The notes: generated by a model not told the origin, from the letters alone. A DNA stretch of 64,000 bases from Halolactibacillus miurensis (GCF_900116255.1 NZ_FPAI01000008.1:1-64000); one strand, 5' to 3'; shown: positions 52,770-62,732, counted from the first letter of the stretch. Translations and numbers: made by a program.

Positions 52770-53458
52770 CCGTAAATCACTCCCAACAATAACACCGCAA
52801 TCACCGGTCCAACACTGGCGAGTGCAATCAAACCAAAACTTTCACTACTGTTAGCTTTTTTACTGAGGACACTCGTCACACCAACACCGAGTGATAAAAT
52901 AAACGGTACCGCCATCGCTCCTGTTGTTGCGCCCCCTGCATCTAGGGCAATTGGCACAAAGGAGGGTGGTGTCACTAAAGCGAGGATAAAAATCGCCATA
53001 TAACCTGCCCCAAGTAACTTTAATAGCGATATGTTAAAAATCATTCTCAACAAACTTAACGCCACAAAAATACCGACGCCAAGCGATACAAATAATAGTA
53101 ACACAACCCCTGGCACGTCACCACCAGAAACAAATTCTACTTGATTACTTAACACTTGCACCCCAGGTTCAGCAATCGTGACGACAAACCCGAGCAAAAA
53201 ACCAAATCCGAGAATCAATGAAAGTTTACCCGTTTTAGATAAGCTCTGCCCGACCATCTCACCGACTGGTGATAAGCCTACTTCAATGCCAAGTAAAAAT
53301 AAATAGATGCCTACACTTGCGAGGATCGCGCCTAAAATAAAATCAATAAATACGTCCATCGGTAAGAAGACGACGGTAAACTGCAAGATCGTAATTAATA
53401 ACGATAACGGCACAAATGATTTGAGTACATCGATGAATGTCTCTTTTAATGTTGTCAT
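52766..53458 (-). CDS. DUF1538 membrane protein, first half
   Basis: 230 residues, about seven helices. Signature ALDAGGATTGAM near residue 180 mirrors the DSGG motif of its partner, and LGVGVTSVLSKK precedes the last helix. Both repeats carry the Asp-(Ala/Ser)-Gly-Gly motif in the same place, which suggests an ion-binding site made by two half-repeats. First gene of the operon with the tandem PII protein. Substrate unknown. Confidence 0.85.
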   Translation of the reverse strand: MTTLKETFIDVLKSFVPLSLLITILQFTVVFLPMDVFIDFILGAILASVGIYLFLLGIEVGLSPVGEMVGQSLSKTGKLSLILGFGFLLGFVVTIAEPGVQVLSNQVEFVSGGDVPGVVLLLFVSLGVGIFVALSLLRMIFNISLLKLLGAGYMAIFILALVTPPSFVPIALDAGGATTGAMAVPFILSLGVGVTSVLSKKANSSESFGLIALASVGPVIAVLLLGVIYG

Positions 53459-53617
53459 AACCTTCTCTCCTCTATCTATCGTTCATAAGACCAACATACT
53501 TTTAAATACCTTATTCCCTAATTAGTAAATATCAAACAATTAATGAAGCTTGTTAACTAATCATAGCACGTTGCGTCAAAAAAAGCTGAAAATAAGACTT
53601 TAAGCACTTATCAATTG

Positions 53618-53631
53618 TGCAAACGTTTTCT
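53618..53631 (+). promoter_or_regulatory. Upstream cre-like box of the PTS gene
   Basis: TGCAAACGTTTTCT fits the broader cre consensus WTGNAANCGNWNNCW except the first base. The element TTGTGCAAACG recurs at 53756 beyond the promoter, so two related sites flank the -35/-10 region 130 bp apart, allowing a DNA loop. Confidence 0.5.
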
Positions 53632-53713
53632 TCGTTATAATATATACAACACTAGTTTTAATCATTGTTTTGTTTTATACATACAAGTGTTTACATGTTT
53701 TAAAAGAAAACAC

Positions 53714-53742
53714 TTGCATAACCTTTTGCTATCCTTTAGAAT
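53714..53742 (+). promoter_or_regulatory. PTS promoter
   Basis: TTGCAT (53714-53719), 17-bp spacer, TAGAAT (53737-53742). Confidence 0.7.
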
Positions 53743-53754
53743 ACTAGTTATCGA

Positions 53755-53776
53755 TTTGTGCAAACGCTAGCACAAA
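53755..53776. promoter_or_regulatory. LacI-type operator of the PTS gene
   Basis: TTTGTGC (53755-53761) and GCACAAA (53770-53776) form a perfect inverted repeat around AAACGCTA, covering the expected transcription start. The centre AAACGCT is cre-like, so it may bind CcpA or a dedicated LacI-family repressor not in this window. Confidence 0.65.
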
Positions 53777-53809
53777 AAATAGATAAACTAACTAGCGGAG
53801 GGATTTATT

Positions 53810-55465
53810 ATGAAAAAATTTGGTTCATTTGACTTCTGGCAAAAGCTAGGTAAAGTCTTATTAGTGGTTGTAGCTGTGATGCCAGCTGCAGGTATTATGA
53901 TTTCATTAGGAAAAGTTGTGGCCATGGCCGGCGGTGATATCACATTACTCCTTTCAATCGGTCGTGTCATGGAAGAGATGGGTTGGGCCGTCATCGGTAA
54001 CTTACATATTCTCTTTGCCGTGGCCATTGGTGGTTCGTGGGCAAAAGAGCGTGCCGGCGGTGCCTTTGCGGCACTTCTATCCTTCATTTTAATTAACCGG
54101 ATCACAGGCGCTATTTTTGGCGTGAATGCCGGTATGGTCAATGACGGCGAAGCTGTCGTGAACTCTTTATTTGGTCGTGAACTTATCGTAAGCGATTACT
54201 TTACGATGGTCCTTGAAGCACCTGCTCTTAATATGGGTGTGTTTGTCGGTATTATTTCTGGTTTTATTGGGGCTATGGTGTTTAATAAATACTACAATTT
54301 CTCAAAATTACCGGCAGCATTAGCATTCTTTAACGGCAAGCGTTTCGTTCCATTTGTCGTCATTTTATGGTCTGTCATTGTAGCGGTTGTGATGTCTATT
54401 GTCTGGCCATTCATCCAAGGTGGGTTAAATAATTTTGGCGAATGGATTGCGGGCTCACGTGATAGTGCGCCATTTATCGCACCGTTTGTATTCGGTACAC
54501 TCGAACGTCTCCTACTACCGTTTGGTTTACACCACATGTTGACGGTACCGATTAACTATACAGAACTCGGCGGCATCTACACAATTCTCACAGGCTCTAA
54601 CGCTGGAGAAATTGTGGCCGGACAAGACCCACTTTGGTTAGCGTGGGTATCTGATTTAAATAACTTACGAGAAGCAGGTGACACAGCAGGTTATGATGCG
54701 TTACTCAACAGTATCACACCAGCACGCTTTAAAGTTGGTCAAATGATTCTATCCACATCCGCTCTGATTGCGGCAGCCGTTGCGATGTATAAAAATGTGG
54801 ATGATGATAAGAAAACAAAATATAAATCGATGTTCTTATCTGCGGGACTCGCTGTTTTCTTAACCGGGGTAACAGAACCGATTGAATTTATGTTTATGTT
54901 TGCTGCCCCTGTTCTTTACGGGGTATATGCGGTGATTGCCGGTCTAGCTTTTGCCTCTGCTGACCTGATAAACCTTCGGGTGCATACGTTTGGTAACATT
55001 GAATTCTTAACCCGTCTACCGATGAGTATTAATGCTGGTTTAGTCATGGACCTTGTGAACTTTGTGATTGTGAATATCATCTTCTTTATCGTAACGTATG
55101 TGATCTTTAACTTCATGATTAAGAAGTTCAAGATGCCGACACCTGGTCGTTTAGGTAACTACACCGATGACAACGGGGAACAAGCAGCCGCTAAAAGCGG
55201 AACGAACAGTCAAGAACGTGAGGGTTCTAGTGAAGTGAAACAAATTGTCAACCTATTAGGTGGGAAAGACAATATTGAAGACGTCGATGCCTGCATGACG
55301 CGGTTACGTGTCACGGTTAAAGACCGTGACAAGGTTGGCACAGAAAAAGCTTGGAAACAAACCGGTGCGCTTGGTCTTGTTTTAAAAGATAATGGTGTTC
55401 AAGCGATTTACGGACCAAAAGCCGATGTGTTAAAATCTGAGGTACAAGATTACTTAGGGGATTAA
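53810..55465 (+). CDS. Glucose-family PTS EIICB
   Basis: Sugar permease/phosphotransferase of the glucose superfamily with EIIC (about 1-430, ten helices, conserved AGGAFAALLSF-type region and TGVTEPIEFMFMF) and EIIB (about 470-551, phosphorylated Cys495 in VDACMTRLRV). No EIIA domain, so it must borrow one. Relatives import glucose, maltose or other glucosides; the sugar is unclear. A phosphatase-like gene follows after 3 bases and is surely co-transcribed. Start after GGAGGG-type site. Confidence 0.9.
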   Translation: MKKFGSFDFWQKLGKVLLVVVAVMPAAGIMISLGKVVAMAGGDITLLLSIGRVMEEMGWAVIGNLHILFAVAIGGSWAKERAGGAFAALLSFILINRITGAIFGVNAGMVNDGEAVVNSLFGRELIVSDYFTMVLEAPALNMGVFVGIISGFIGAMVFNKYYNFSKLPAALAFFNGKRFVPFVVILWSVIVAVVMSIVWPFIQGGLNNFGEWIAGSRDSAPFIAPFVFGTLERLLLPFGLHHMLTVPINYTELGGIYTILTGSNAGEIVAGQDPLWLAWVSDLNNLREAGDTAGYDALLNSITPARFKVGQMILSTSALIAAAVAMYKNVDDDKKTKYKSMFLSAGLAVFLTGVTEPIEFMFMFAAPVLYGVYAVIAGLAFASADLINLRVHTFGNIEFLTRLPMSINAGLVMDLVNFVIVNIIFFIVTYVIFNFMIKKFKMPTPGRLGNYTDDNGEQAAAKSGTNSQEREGSSEVKQIVNLLGGKDNIEDVDACMTRLRVTVKDRDKVGTEKAWKQTGALGLVLKDNGVQAIYGPKADVLKSEVQDYLGD

Positions 55466-55468
55466 TTC

Positions 55469-56266
55469 ATGCGGCTACTCACATTAAACACGCATAGTTA
55501 TATCGAAGACAATCAACAAGAGAAACTGGATACGCTCATAAAAACTATCATCGCAAATAATTATGATGTCATTGCCTTACAGGAAGTCAATCAGTTAATA
55601 GATTCTCCTCCTGTTGGTGAGACAGTAATTCATGAAGATAACTTTGCGCGCGTGATCGCTGAGAAGTTACAAGTATACGGTCTCACTTATTCCTATCACT
55701 GGGCAATGGCGCATATTGGCTATGATCGATACGAAGAAGGGGTCGCCATCTTAACAAAACATCCGGTCATTGACACATCTGTTATAACGCTAACCGAGGC
55801 GACAGATAAGACCTACTGGAAAACACGGATGGCGATTAAACTGACGATTGATTATCATGATCAAATGATTGACTGCCTCTCTACGCATCACGGATTTTGG
55901 GATGACCCAGACGAACCGTCACAACAACAGTTTGACCGGTTACTCACGCACATAGACGCGTCCCGACCTACTTTCATTCTTGGTGACTTTAATACCGAGG
56001 CTGCTGTAAGAAAGGAAGGGTATGACTATTTAATGAGTAAAGGGTTATATGATACGTATACACTGGCTCATGACAAAGATACCGGTATGACGGTACCAGG
56101 GGTGATTGATGGTTGGAAACATGCGTCAGGTAGTAAACGGATTGATTATATTTTTATGAATCAACCTTTCTCTGTGCCTGTCTCACATGTAATTTTTAAT
56201 GACGATAATCAACCCATTGTATCCGATCATTTTGGAGTCGATGTGACGGTGTCGTTAGATATATAA
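55469..56266 (+). CDS. Endonuclease/exonuclease/phosphatase-family protein
   Basis: 265-residue metal-dependent phosphoesterase of the EEP (DNase I-like) fold. Catalytic residues seen are Glu39 (ALQEV), His140/141 (STHHGFW), Asp173 and Asn175 (GDFNTEA), RIDYIFMN and His254 (SDHFGVD). No signal peptide, so cytoplasmic. It is coupled to the PTS EIICB gene, which suggests action on a phosphorylated product of that import rather than on nucleic acid; this is inference. Confidence 0.88.
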   Translation: MRLLTLNTHSYIEDNQQEKLDTLIKTIIANNYDVIALQEVNQLIDSPPVGETVIHEDNFARVIAEKLQVYGLTYSYHWAMAHIGYDRYEEGVAILTKHPVIDTSVITLTEATDKTYWKTRMAIKLTIDYHDQMIDCLSTHHGFWDDPDEPSQQQFDRLLTHIDASRPTFILGDFNTEAAVRKEGYDYLMSKGLYDTYTLAHDKDTGMTVPGVIDGWKHASGSKRIDYIFMNQPFSVPVSHVIFNDDNQPIVSDHFGVDVTVSLDI

Positions 56267-56297
56267 ACCTGAATTGTAAAGTCACATGCATAAAAAT

Positions 56298-56330
56298 GAA
56301 GGCCACACCTTTTTTAAAGGTGTGGCCTTC
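56298..56330. terminator. Bidirectional terminator
   Basis: GAAGGCCACACCTTT (56298-56312) and AAAGGTGTGGCCTTC (56316-56330) form a perfect 15-bp stem, followed by ACTTTTTG on the plus strand and ATTTTTATG on the minus strand. Confidence 0.92.
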
Positions 56331-56417
56331 ACTTTTTGCTTAAATACGTTTAAACTTCGCTACTCAAATGGGTACAAAACGATGATGACTCCATTCATAT
56401 GGAAGCTTCTCATTCAC

Positions 56418-57692
56418 CTATTCACTAGCTTCACTGACAAAGTGGTCAATGAGAATTCGTTGATCCAACCTTATTTCTTCTTTTAACCGGTCATGTGTTT
56501 TATTAAATAGTAGTGGCGTCATTTCTACGCCTTTGTTGATATCAAACATCGTATTGTACCAATGACGTCTGGCATATAAGTCAAGCATTGAAGGGCGTCC
56601 TGTCATACTTTCGTTTAAATAATCCGTATAATAACTGGTCAAGTTCTCTTGGTCTAGCATACGGTGACTTGATTCATTGAGTACTTGATAGTTTTGATCA
56701 CGCGTCATCGCTTGAAGTAACTTAAAGGCCGTGTCTTGATAATGACTTTTCTCACTCATTAAGGCGACCATTGACCCTTCCCGGTCAATACCGTTTAGCC
56801 CCAGCGGTAGCTGTGTCATGCGCCACTTCCCTGCTTGTTCTGGCACCCAACGTTCTAAATGAGCGGTGCCATACGTCGGCATTTGGAACATAATTAATTG
56901 ATCATTTTGTAGTAAGTATTGGCCGTGACTAGACCAAATCGAGCTCTCTGGTCTAATATCGGCTTGATAAAATAAAGACACAACATCAATCAATTGCTCA
57001 AATGATCCGGTATCAAACTGATAGACATAGTTGTCATCGAATGGATAATGCGTCCTTAACCCAAGTTGCAGTAACGCCTGATTGGATTCGAAGATGAACT
57101 TTTCTTGATCGACAAATGTACGGGCCATCGTAAAATAATTCGCTTTTGTTTCCATGTAGGTCGCTAACGCCTCAGGTTCACTTGGAAACCCGTTACTTTC
57201 TAACAAGTCGTGCCGGTAGTAGGTAACGTATGGAAAGTAAGTCAGCGGCACACCGTAACGCTCACCCTCTACATTAATGTAGCGGTCCATTAATGGACGC
57301 GGTAAGTCTTGATACAAACTATGTTCCGTAATAAGGTCATTAAAATCAACAAGCCCATCAATTTCAGAAAACAAACCAACGTATTCATCGGGAATAAAAA
57401 ATAAATCAGGCGGACGTTTATACGTCAATGCTTCATAATAACGGTCTACGACTTCTGCCGGATTAATCACTTCTAGTTCAAGTTTCATATCCGTTTCGTT
57501 CTCAAAAAAGTAATCCATTGAACCGGTCAGTATATCTGCCGTTGTCCAGATGAGTAACGTCTCATCCTCCGCTGGCATTGCTAAAGGATTAGCTGAAACG
57601 CTTATGGGTTCGTAATCTGTTGGTTTTTGTTCACATGCGGCAAGGGTGATGGTTAATAAGATAAACAAAACAAGTCGACAACCTTTAGCCAT
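56418..57692 (-). CDS. Solute-binding lipoprotein paired with a diguanylate cyclase
   Basis: 424-residue CUT1-like extracellular binding protein with lipobox LAAC (Cys about 20). The two-lobed domain (LLIWTTADILTGSMDYF ... RYGVPLTYFPYVTYYRHDLLE) is recognisable but diverged. No permease or ATPase gene is nearby. It is co-transcribed with a membrane GGDEF protein 41 bp upstream, so it probably senses a ligand for that cyclase rather than importing it. ATG at 57692 follows AAGGGAAGGGA. Confidence 0.87.
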   Translation of the reverse strand: MAKGCRLVLFILLTITLAACEQKPTDYEPISVSANPLAMPAEDETLLIWTTADILTGSMDYFFENETDMKLELEVINPAEVVDRYYEALTYKRPPDLFFIPDEYVGLFSEIDGLVDFNDLITEHSLYQDLPRPLMDRYINVEGERYGVPLTYFPYVTYYRHDLLESNGFPSEPEALATYMETKANYFTMARTFVDQEKFIFESNQALLQLGLRTHYPFDDNYVYQFDTGSFEQLIDVVSLFYQADIRPESSIWSSHGQYLLQNDQLIMFQMPTYGTAHLERWVPEQAGKWRMTQLPLGLNGIDREGSMVALMSEKSHYQDTAFKLLQAMTRDQNYQVLNESSHRMLDQENLTSYYTDYLNESMTGRPSMLDLYARRHWYNTMFDINKGVEMTPLLFNKTHDRLKEEIRLDQRILIDHFVSEASE

Positions 57693-57733
57693 GACCGATC
57701 CCTTCCCTTCTGCCTCCAAATATAAGCTGCGTT

Positions 57734-59533
57734 TTATTCTTTTCCTTTAGAAACCTTTTTATCTTCATACATCGATTGGTCTGCAATATGCAGCAGTTCT
57801 TCAAATGTTGAGCCATCTTCCGGCATTAAACTCAGACCAATACTTACACTCATCTGTTGTTCTTCTCCCGCAATATAAAACGTGGTGCTAAACGTCTTTT
57901 TTAACGTCTTTGTGAAAAAGGCGACATCTTCATGATGATCACGTTTTAAAATGGCGACGAATTCGTCACCCGCTAATCGGTAAAATCGAACGGGAAACTC
58001 TGTCTCTAAACTTTTCAGACGATCACCCACACGCTTTAACAGCGTATCTCCCTCTTTATGACCGTACCGGTCATTCACTGCTTTAAAATCATCCAGATCA
58101 AGGAAAAACAAGGCAAAACTATCCTCACGGTCAATTTTTTTCTCTAGTGTATGATAAAACAACCGGCGATTCGGTAAATCCGTAAGTGCATCGTGATGAG
58201 CGACATGATACAGCTCTTTCCTTGAGGCGTTGAGTTCTGACGTTTTTTCATTGAGTTCACGATTCGTATTCGTTAATTCTTTAAACATACGCCGCAGTTG
58301 TTTATCAACTTTTGCGAGACGCTCAGCTAATATTTTCACCTCTAATATGCGGGTCGATGGTATTTGGGTCGGATGTTCATGCATCATGCGACGTGGTATT
58401 TGATCGGCCATTCGAGTAATGCCTTCAATTTGATTTAATAAGACCCGTTCACTTAAAAGACCGATGACAAATGAAGTTAGAAAGACAATCAACATCAGGA
58501 TATGATAATAATAAATCGCTTTCATTTGTTCAACAACAGCATCCGCCATACGAATGAAATAATAGGCGGGTCGGTTTAATACCGTCAACTCACTCACAAC
58601 ATAACCGTGATACCAATCCCTCGGTGTCATGCCTCTTCGACTAAGCCAAACATGACGATCGTCATTCGGTTGATATATGACCCCTTTAGACAACGTTTGA
58701 TTAAACACATCGAATTGATCAGATAGAGATGAGCGAAGAAACACTTGACCACCGGTGTTTAATATGTAGATATATTCTTCTCTTGTGCCAATGTGCCGAT
58801 CAATCACTTCCGTTAAACGTCCCCGATCAATAGCCGAACCAATTTCTAGCCGCTGGATTTCTGTCTCGTCAAGACGGTTGATTTGTTCTGTCAGCACAGA
58901 CTCCAAGGCCTCTGTCCGGTCATCAAAGGTCATCAACATTTGATGTTCTAAAGACATTGATTGGACAATGGTGATTAAGATGAGCGGGAGGATTGCAACA
59001 AGATTGACCCCCATAAAAATAAGTTCATTAAAGCGTACGGGTTCTCTTTTGATCGGTAATCGATTAAACAATGGTAACTGAGGAAGGATTAAAAATAACA
59101 CATCCGTCAACAGACTGACAAATAGGAGCATTAACCAATATGATAATACTTCTACTTTATACAATAATTCTAAACTATTCGAGTCGACAAGTAGTTGGAC
59201 AGCGACATAACTCGCACCGAAACCGATGAGCGTATACGCAATCGTCCAAGTAAATAAATTGCGACGGAAGCGCTCGTAAAGCACACCAATCACAAACACA
59301 TGAACAACCATCATCAAATGAAAAATGATCGGGTCTCCCATGAAGATAAATAGGATGCTTAATAGACTTGTTAAGACAACAGCATACTGAAGCCGGCATA
59401 AACGTAGAGCTAAAATCGGTACGAAGAAATAAAGGGGGAGATACAGACTATAGGATACTTGAACATCCCATTGTCTTAGCACAATCCCTAATAACAACAG
59501 CAACATAAACTTCCACATGCCCGTCATTCGCAT
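57734..59533 (-). CDS. Membrane diguanylate cyclase (AGDEF variant)
   Basis: 599 residues. Five or six N-terminal helices (about 8-190), an extracellular sensor loop of about 140 residues resembling a Cache fold (about 200-335), another helix (about 340-360), a coiled coil (about 395-425) and a C-terminal GGDEF domain (about 435-590). The active-site motif is AGDEF with the DLDDFKAVND metal motif intact; such variants can be active. No I-site is visible. ATG at 59533 follows GAGGTGG. Behind a c-di-GMP riboswitch, so its synthesis responds to its own product. Confidence 0.9.
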   Translation of the reverse strand: MRMTGMWKFMLLLLLGIVLRQWDVQVSYSLYLPLYFFVPILALRLCRLQYAVVLTSLLSILFIFMGDPIIFHLMMVVHVFVIGVLYERFRRNLFTWTIAYTLIGFGASYVAVQLLVDSNSLELLYKVEVLSYWLMLLFVSLLTDVLFLILPQLPLFNRLPIKREPVRFNELIFMGVNLVAILPLILITIVQSMSLEHQMLMTFDDRTEALESVLTEQINRLDETEIQRLEIGSAIDRGRLTEVIDRHIGTREEYIYILNTGGQVFLRSSLSDQFDVFNQTLSKGVIYQPNDDRHVWLSRRGMTPRDWYHGYVVSELTVLNRPAYYFIRMADAVVEQMKAIYYYHILMLIVFLTSFVIGLLSERVLLNQIEGITRMADQIPRRMMHEHPTQIPSTRILEVKILAERLAKVDKQLRRMFKELTNTNRELNEKTSELNASRKELYHVAHHDALTDLPNRRLFYHTLEKKIDREDSFALFFLDLDDFKAVNDRYGHKEGDTLLKRVGDRLKSLETEFPVRFYRLAGDEFVAILKRDHHEDVAFFTKTLKKTFSTTFYIAGEEQQMSVSIGLSLMPEDGSTFEELLHIADQSMYEDKKVSKGKE

Positions 59534-59644
59534 ACTGCCCACCTCTTTTCCTATTAGTTTGCATCGCTTACGCGTTAATCTATTAGATTGGCTTGTTTCA
59601 CTATACTTTTTGAAGTTTTAAATGACGTCTAAAGAACTTAACAC

Positions 59645-59677
59645 CATTAAAAAAGCCGACCCAAAGAAAGGATCGAC
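59645..59677 (-). terminator. Riboswitch terminator before the AGDEF cyclase
   Basis: On the minus strand GTCGATCC (59677-59670) pairs with GGGTCGGC (59662-59655) using G-T pairs, then CTTTTTTAATG. It lies between the c-di-GMP aptamer and the gene, so ligand can control read-through. Confidence 0.8.
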
Positions 59678-59696
59678 AAAACCGGTAATGAGACTA

Positions 59697-59783
59697 TATC
59701 GGTAACCCAGCCGTCATGGTACAATATGCACCGAAGACCTGAAGCTTTGCGTCACTATTTTTCAATAGTTTTGCCTTTATCCT
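59697..59783 (-). ncRNA. c-di-GMP-I (GEMM-I) riboswitch
   Basis: On the minus strand: AAAGGCAAA, the P2 stem ACTATT/AATAGT capped by a GAAA tetraloop, GACGCAAAGC, CAGGTCTTCGG, and the closing CCATGACGGCTGGGTTACC. Every conserved position of the GEMM-I family that I know is present. A terminator follows. Confidence 0.95.
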
Positions 59784-59902
59784 AGTCTTATCGTAACATA
59801 ATGTACAAAAAAATCCACTATTTTTTGGTGTTTATTAAGTATTATGTCGCGAAATTTGTCTTAACTCGTCACACCATTGTCATAATATAATCATCTTCCG
59901 CC

Positions 59903-60778
59903 TTAAACACGCGTGAGTATATGCGTGAGAATCCTTTCACTCACGTCTATCCCAGTCGCATGATAAATATTCTCTATATGCGCATTTGAGTTTACTTCAC
60001 ATACAACCGGTTGTTCATCTTGGTCAAATAATAAATCCACACCCGAAAAATCAAGTCCCAGTGCCTGTGTCGCTTCAATGGCTAGTCGTTTAAAGTCGTC
60101 TGGTACGTCTACAACAGACATCTTTCCGCCATTAGTGACATTCGCTCTAAAATCTGTATCTGACTGACGTAACATACTGGCAACGACCTCGTCACCTACC
60201 ACATGAATTCTTATGTCACGTCCATGACTTGATTGGATATATTGTTGATACAGATGTGGCGTATGTTTTAATGCTTCGCTGTATTGCTTTAAAGCCGCCA
60301 TTGTTTCAACTAAATATACCCCTTCCCCAAAGGAACCAAAACTTTTTTTCACGACCAGAGGAAATCCGAGTGTCTCTTTGACTCGGTCTAAGAACGCCTC
60401 TGGAAAAGATTGACCTGTTTGAAAAATGAGCGGCGCGACGATGGTTTTCGGTTGCCGAATGCCTTTAGTCGCAAGCACATGGTGCATCAAACCTTTATTG
60501 TCACACTGCTCAATCGCCTGACTCGTGTTAAAGATCGGTAGACCTAATGCTTCTAATTGTTTGGCAAGTAACACATCTTTATCTAGAAACAAGACAAAAT
60601 CAATGTTTTCTAATTGAGTGAGCGACAGATGCGCCTCTCCTAGCAACACCATCACCTCATCGTTTCGTTTTAACGTGAGCTCGATGCCTTGTTTTTTTGC
60701 CTGTCTAAGATAACGGGTATGCACTTGTTGAAACTTCTCTGTCTTTAGACTACCATTATAAATTAACCACCCATTCAT
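59903..60778 (-). CDS. RimK-type ATP-grasp ligase
   Basis: 291-residue ATP-grasp enzyme like RimK/LysX, which join an amino acid to a carboxylate. ATP-binding [28 protein letters not shown] and the Mg site [12 protein letters not shown] are present; the N-terminal 90 residues are the preATP-grasp domain. No lysW or S6-like partner gene is adjacent, so the substrate cannot be told. ATG at 60778 follows AAAGGATG; a start at 60796 lies in that site. It faces away from the chemoreceptor gene. Confidence 0.85.
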   Translation of the reverse strand: MNGWLIYNGSLKTEKFQQVHTRYLRQAKKQGIELTLKRNDEVMVLLGEAHLSLTQLENIDFVLFLDKDVLLAKQLEALGLPIFNTSQAIEQCDNKGLMHHVLATKGIRQPKTIVAPLIFQTGQSFPEAFLDRVKETLGFPLVVKKSFGSFGEGVYLVETMAALKQYSEALKHTPHLYQQYIQSSHGRDIRIHVVGDEVVASMLRQSDTDFRANVTNGGKMSVVDVPDDFKRLAIEATQALGLDFSGVDLLFDQDEQPVVCEVNSNAHIENIYHATGIDVSERILTHILTRV

Positions 60779-60949
60779 TTCGATCCATCCTTTCAATATT
60801 TAACTAAACTTGTGATATTCAAGGAAAAAGAGACTGAAAAATCTGATTTATTTTCACTTTTTCAAGTCAATGTTCTTCACATTTACGCTCCTGCTGACGA
60901 CATATACAGTAAAGAGATAAAAAACTACATGCAGAAGGGGAAGACCATT

Positions 60950-62725
60950 ATGTCACGTGTTAAACAAATTAAATTTTTATTACCTGCTTTTATGATGTTA
61001 CTGCTTATTTTACCCGTCGCTATTTCTAGCTTTATTTCATATCAGAACACCGCCATTATTGAACGAGCGATTATTGAAAAAGAAGAAATGGCCCAGCTCG
61101 GTTCCCGGTTTGAGGATACTTTTACTGACTACGAGAATAAAATAGAAGCCTTCAGTAACCGTGAAGACTTTCAATTGGAGGCAACAGAGGGATCGGCTGA
61201 TTCATCCATTGATCTGTCTAAGTTGCCACAAGTAAATGATCCAGCCTTAACGAGCTATTACCAACAAACACTCTCAGACTTAGCTAAAGGTGACGACTAC
61301 ATCGTCAACTTGTTTATCGGTTCAACTGACGGTGCCCTTTATCTCCACAGCATTCCAGATGCTGACCTGTCTGAGTATGACCCGCGAGAGACCGAATGGT
61401 ACCAAACAGCCGTCGCTGAAAATGATACGATTTGGACAAGCCCTTATATCGATACGGCCACAAGCCGTTCCATCATTACCGTTGCCCGTCCCATTATACG
61501 TAATGGTGAAACCGTAGGTGTTGTTGGCCTTGATTTTGATATGGCTGAACTTGCCAGTCTCGTTCGGACCGAGATTTTAATCAGTTCTTTAATTACCGTC
61601 GCTGTTGCGATTGTCATTGGTCTTATTATTGTCTTTTATTTCGTGAGAAATATCAATCATAATTTAACGACTGTCTCAAAAGAAATGGATCAGCTCGCGC
61701 ATGGCGTGATTACAGAAGAGGATGTTGACATAAAGGGCGACAATGAATTTAAACAACTGGCTGTTAGTGTCAATCAAATGAAACAACACACCCGAAAAAT
61801 GTTACTGGATATAAAACGCGCGACCGATCAAGTCGCCAGTCAATCTAGCACCTTATCTCAAGCGTCAGAACAAGTGCGAGAAGGTAGTGAACAGATTGCC
61901 GCAACGATGGAAGAGCTCTCAAGTGGCAGTGAAACACAAGCTAATAGTGCCAGTGACTTAGCCATGACGATGGAACGATTTAATCAATACGTGATTAATG
62001 CGACACATGATGCCAGTGACATTGATGAACGCTCAACCCATGTGTTAACCTTGTCTAATGATGGCACGACAAAAGTACATGATTCGATCCGTCAGATGAC
62101 ACATATTGAAGCCATCGTCAAAGAAGCCGTTGATCAAGTTGAAGGCTTAGAAAGTAAAGCTTCAGAAATTGGATCGATTGTTGAAGTGATTCAAGCTATT
62201 TCAGAACAAACAAACCTCCTTGCCTTAAATGCCGCCATCGAAGCGGCGCGTGCTGGTGAAGAAGGTCGAGGGTTTGCGGTCGTTGCGAATGAAGTGAGAA
62301 AGCTAGCTGAACAAGTGGGGGCGTCTGTCACGGATATTACCTCAATCATTGAGGCGATTCAAAACGAATCAAAAAGTGTCGCAACTTCCCTTCATAAAGG
62401 ATATGACGCCGTAGAACAAGGCTCTAGCCAAATGACCGATACCGGTCAGGCGTTTGATACGATTAAGCAATCGATTACCGACATGGTTGAGAATGTTCAT
62501 CGAATTGTCAATGATTTATCAAAAATCAAATCAGAGACCGCGGATATGCAAAAGTCGGTCGATGATATCGCGGCCGTTTCTGAACAATCAGCCGCCGCCG
62601 TTGAAGAAACGGCCGCTTCAGCCGAAGAAACAAGCAGTTCAATGGAAGAAGTTTCACGTAGTGCCGACGAGTTACGTCATCTTTCTAAAGAACTGGAAGA
62701 AGATGTGAACCACTTTAAACTATAA
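60950..62725 (+). CDS. Methyl-accepting chemotaxis protein with dCache sensor
   Basis: 591-residue chemoreceptor: first membrane helix (about 8-30), extracellular double-Cache domain (about 35-250; [11 protein letters not shown] and [10 protein letters not shown] are typical), second helix (about 255-280), HAMP (about 280-335) and cytoplasmic signalling domain with the hairpin tip [37 protein letters not shown]-like region (about 410-450). dCache receptors often bind amino acids. ATG at 60950 follows GAAGGGGAAG; the earlier in-frame start at 60812 adds a tail without homology. Confidence 0.92.
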   Translation: MSRVKQIKFLLPAFMMLLLILPVAISSFISYQNTAIIERAIIEKEEMAQLGSRFEDTFTDYENKIEAFSNREDFQLEATEGSADSSIDLSKLPQVNDPALTSYYQQTLSDLAKGDDYIVNLFIGSTDGALYLHSIPDADLSEYDPRETEWYQTAVAENDTIWTSPYIDTATSRSIITVARPIIRNGETVGVVGLDFDMAELASLVRTEILISSLITVAVAIVIGLIIVFYFVRNINHNLTTVSKEMDQLAHGVITEEDVDIKGDNEFKQLAVSVNQMKQHTRKMLLDIKRATDQVASQSSTLSQASEQVREGSEQIAATMEELSSGSETQANSASDLAMTMERFNQYVINATHDASDIDERSTHVLTLSNDGTTKVHDSIRQMTHIEAIVKEAVDQVEGLESKASEIGSIVEVIQAISEQTNLLALNAAIEAARAGEEGRGFAVVANEVRKLAEQVGASVTDITSIIEAIQNESKSVATSLHKGYDAVEQGSSQMTDTGQAFDTIKQSITDMVENVHRIVNDLSKIKSETADMQKSVDDIAAVSEQSAAAVEETAASAEETSSSMEEVSRSADELRHLSKELEEDVNHFKL

Positions 62726-62732
62726 GCGGATA

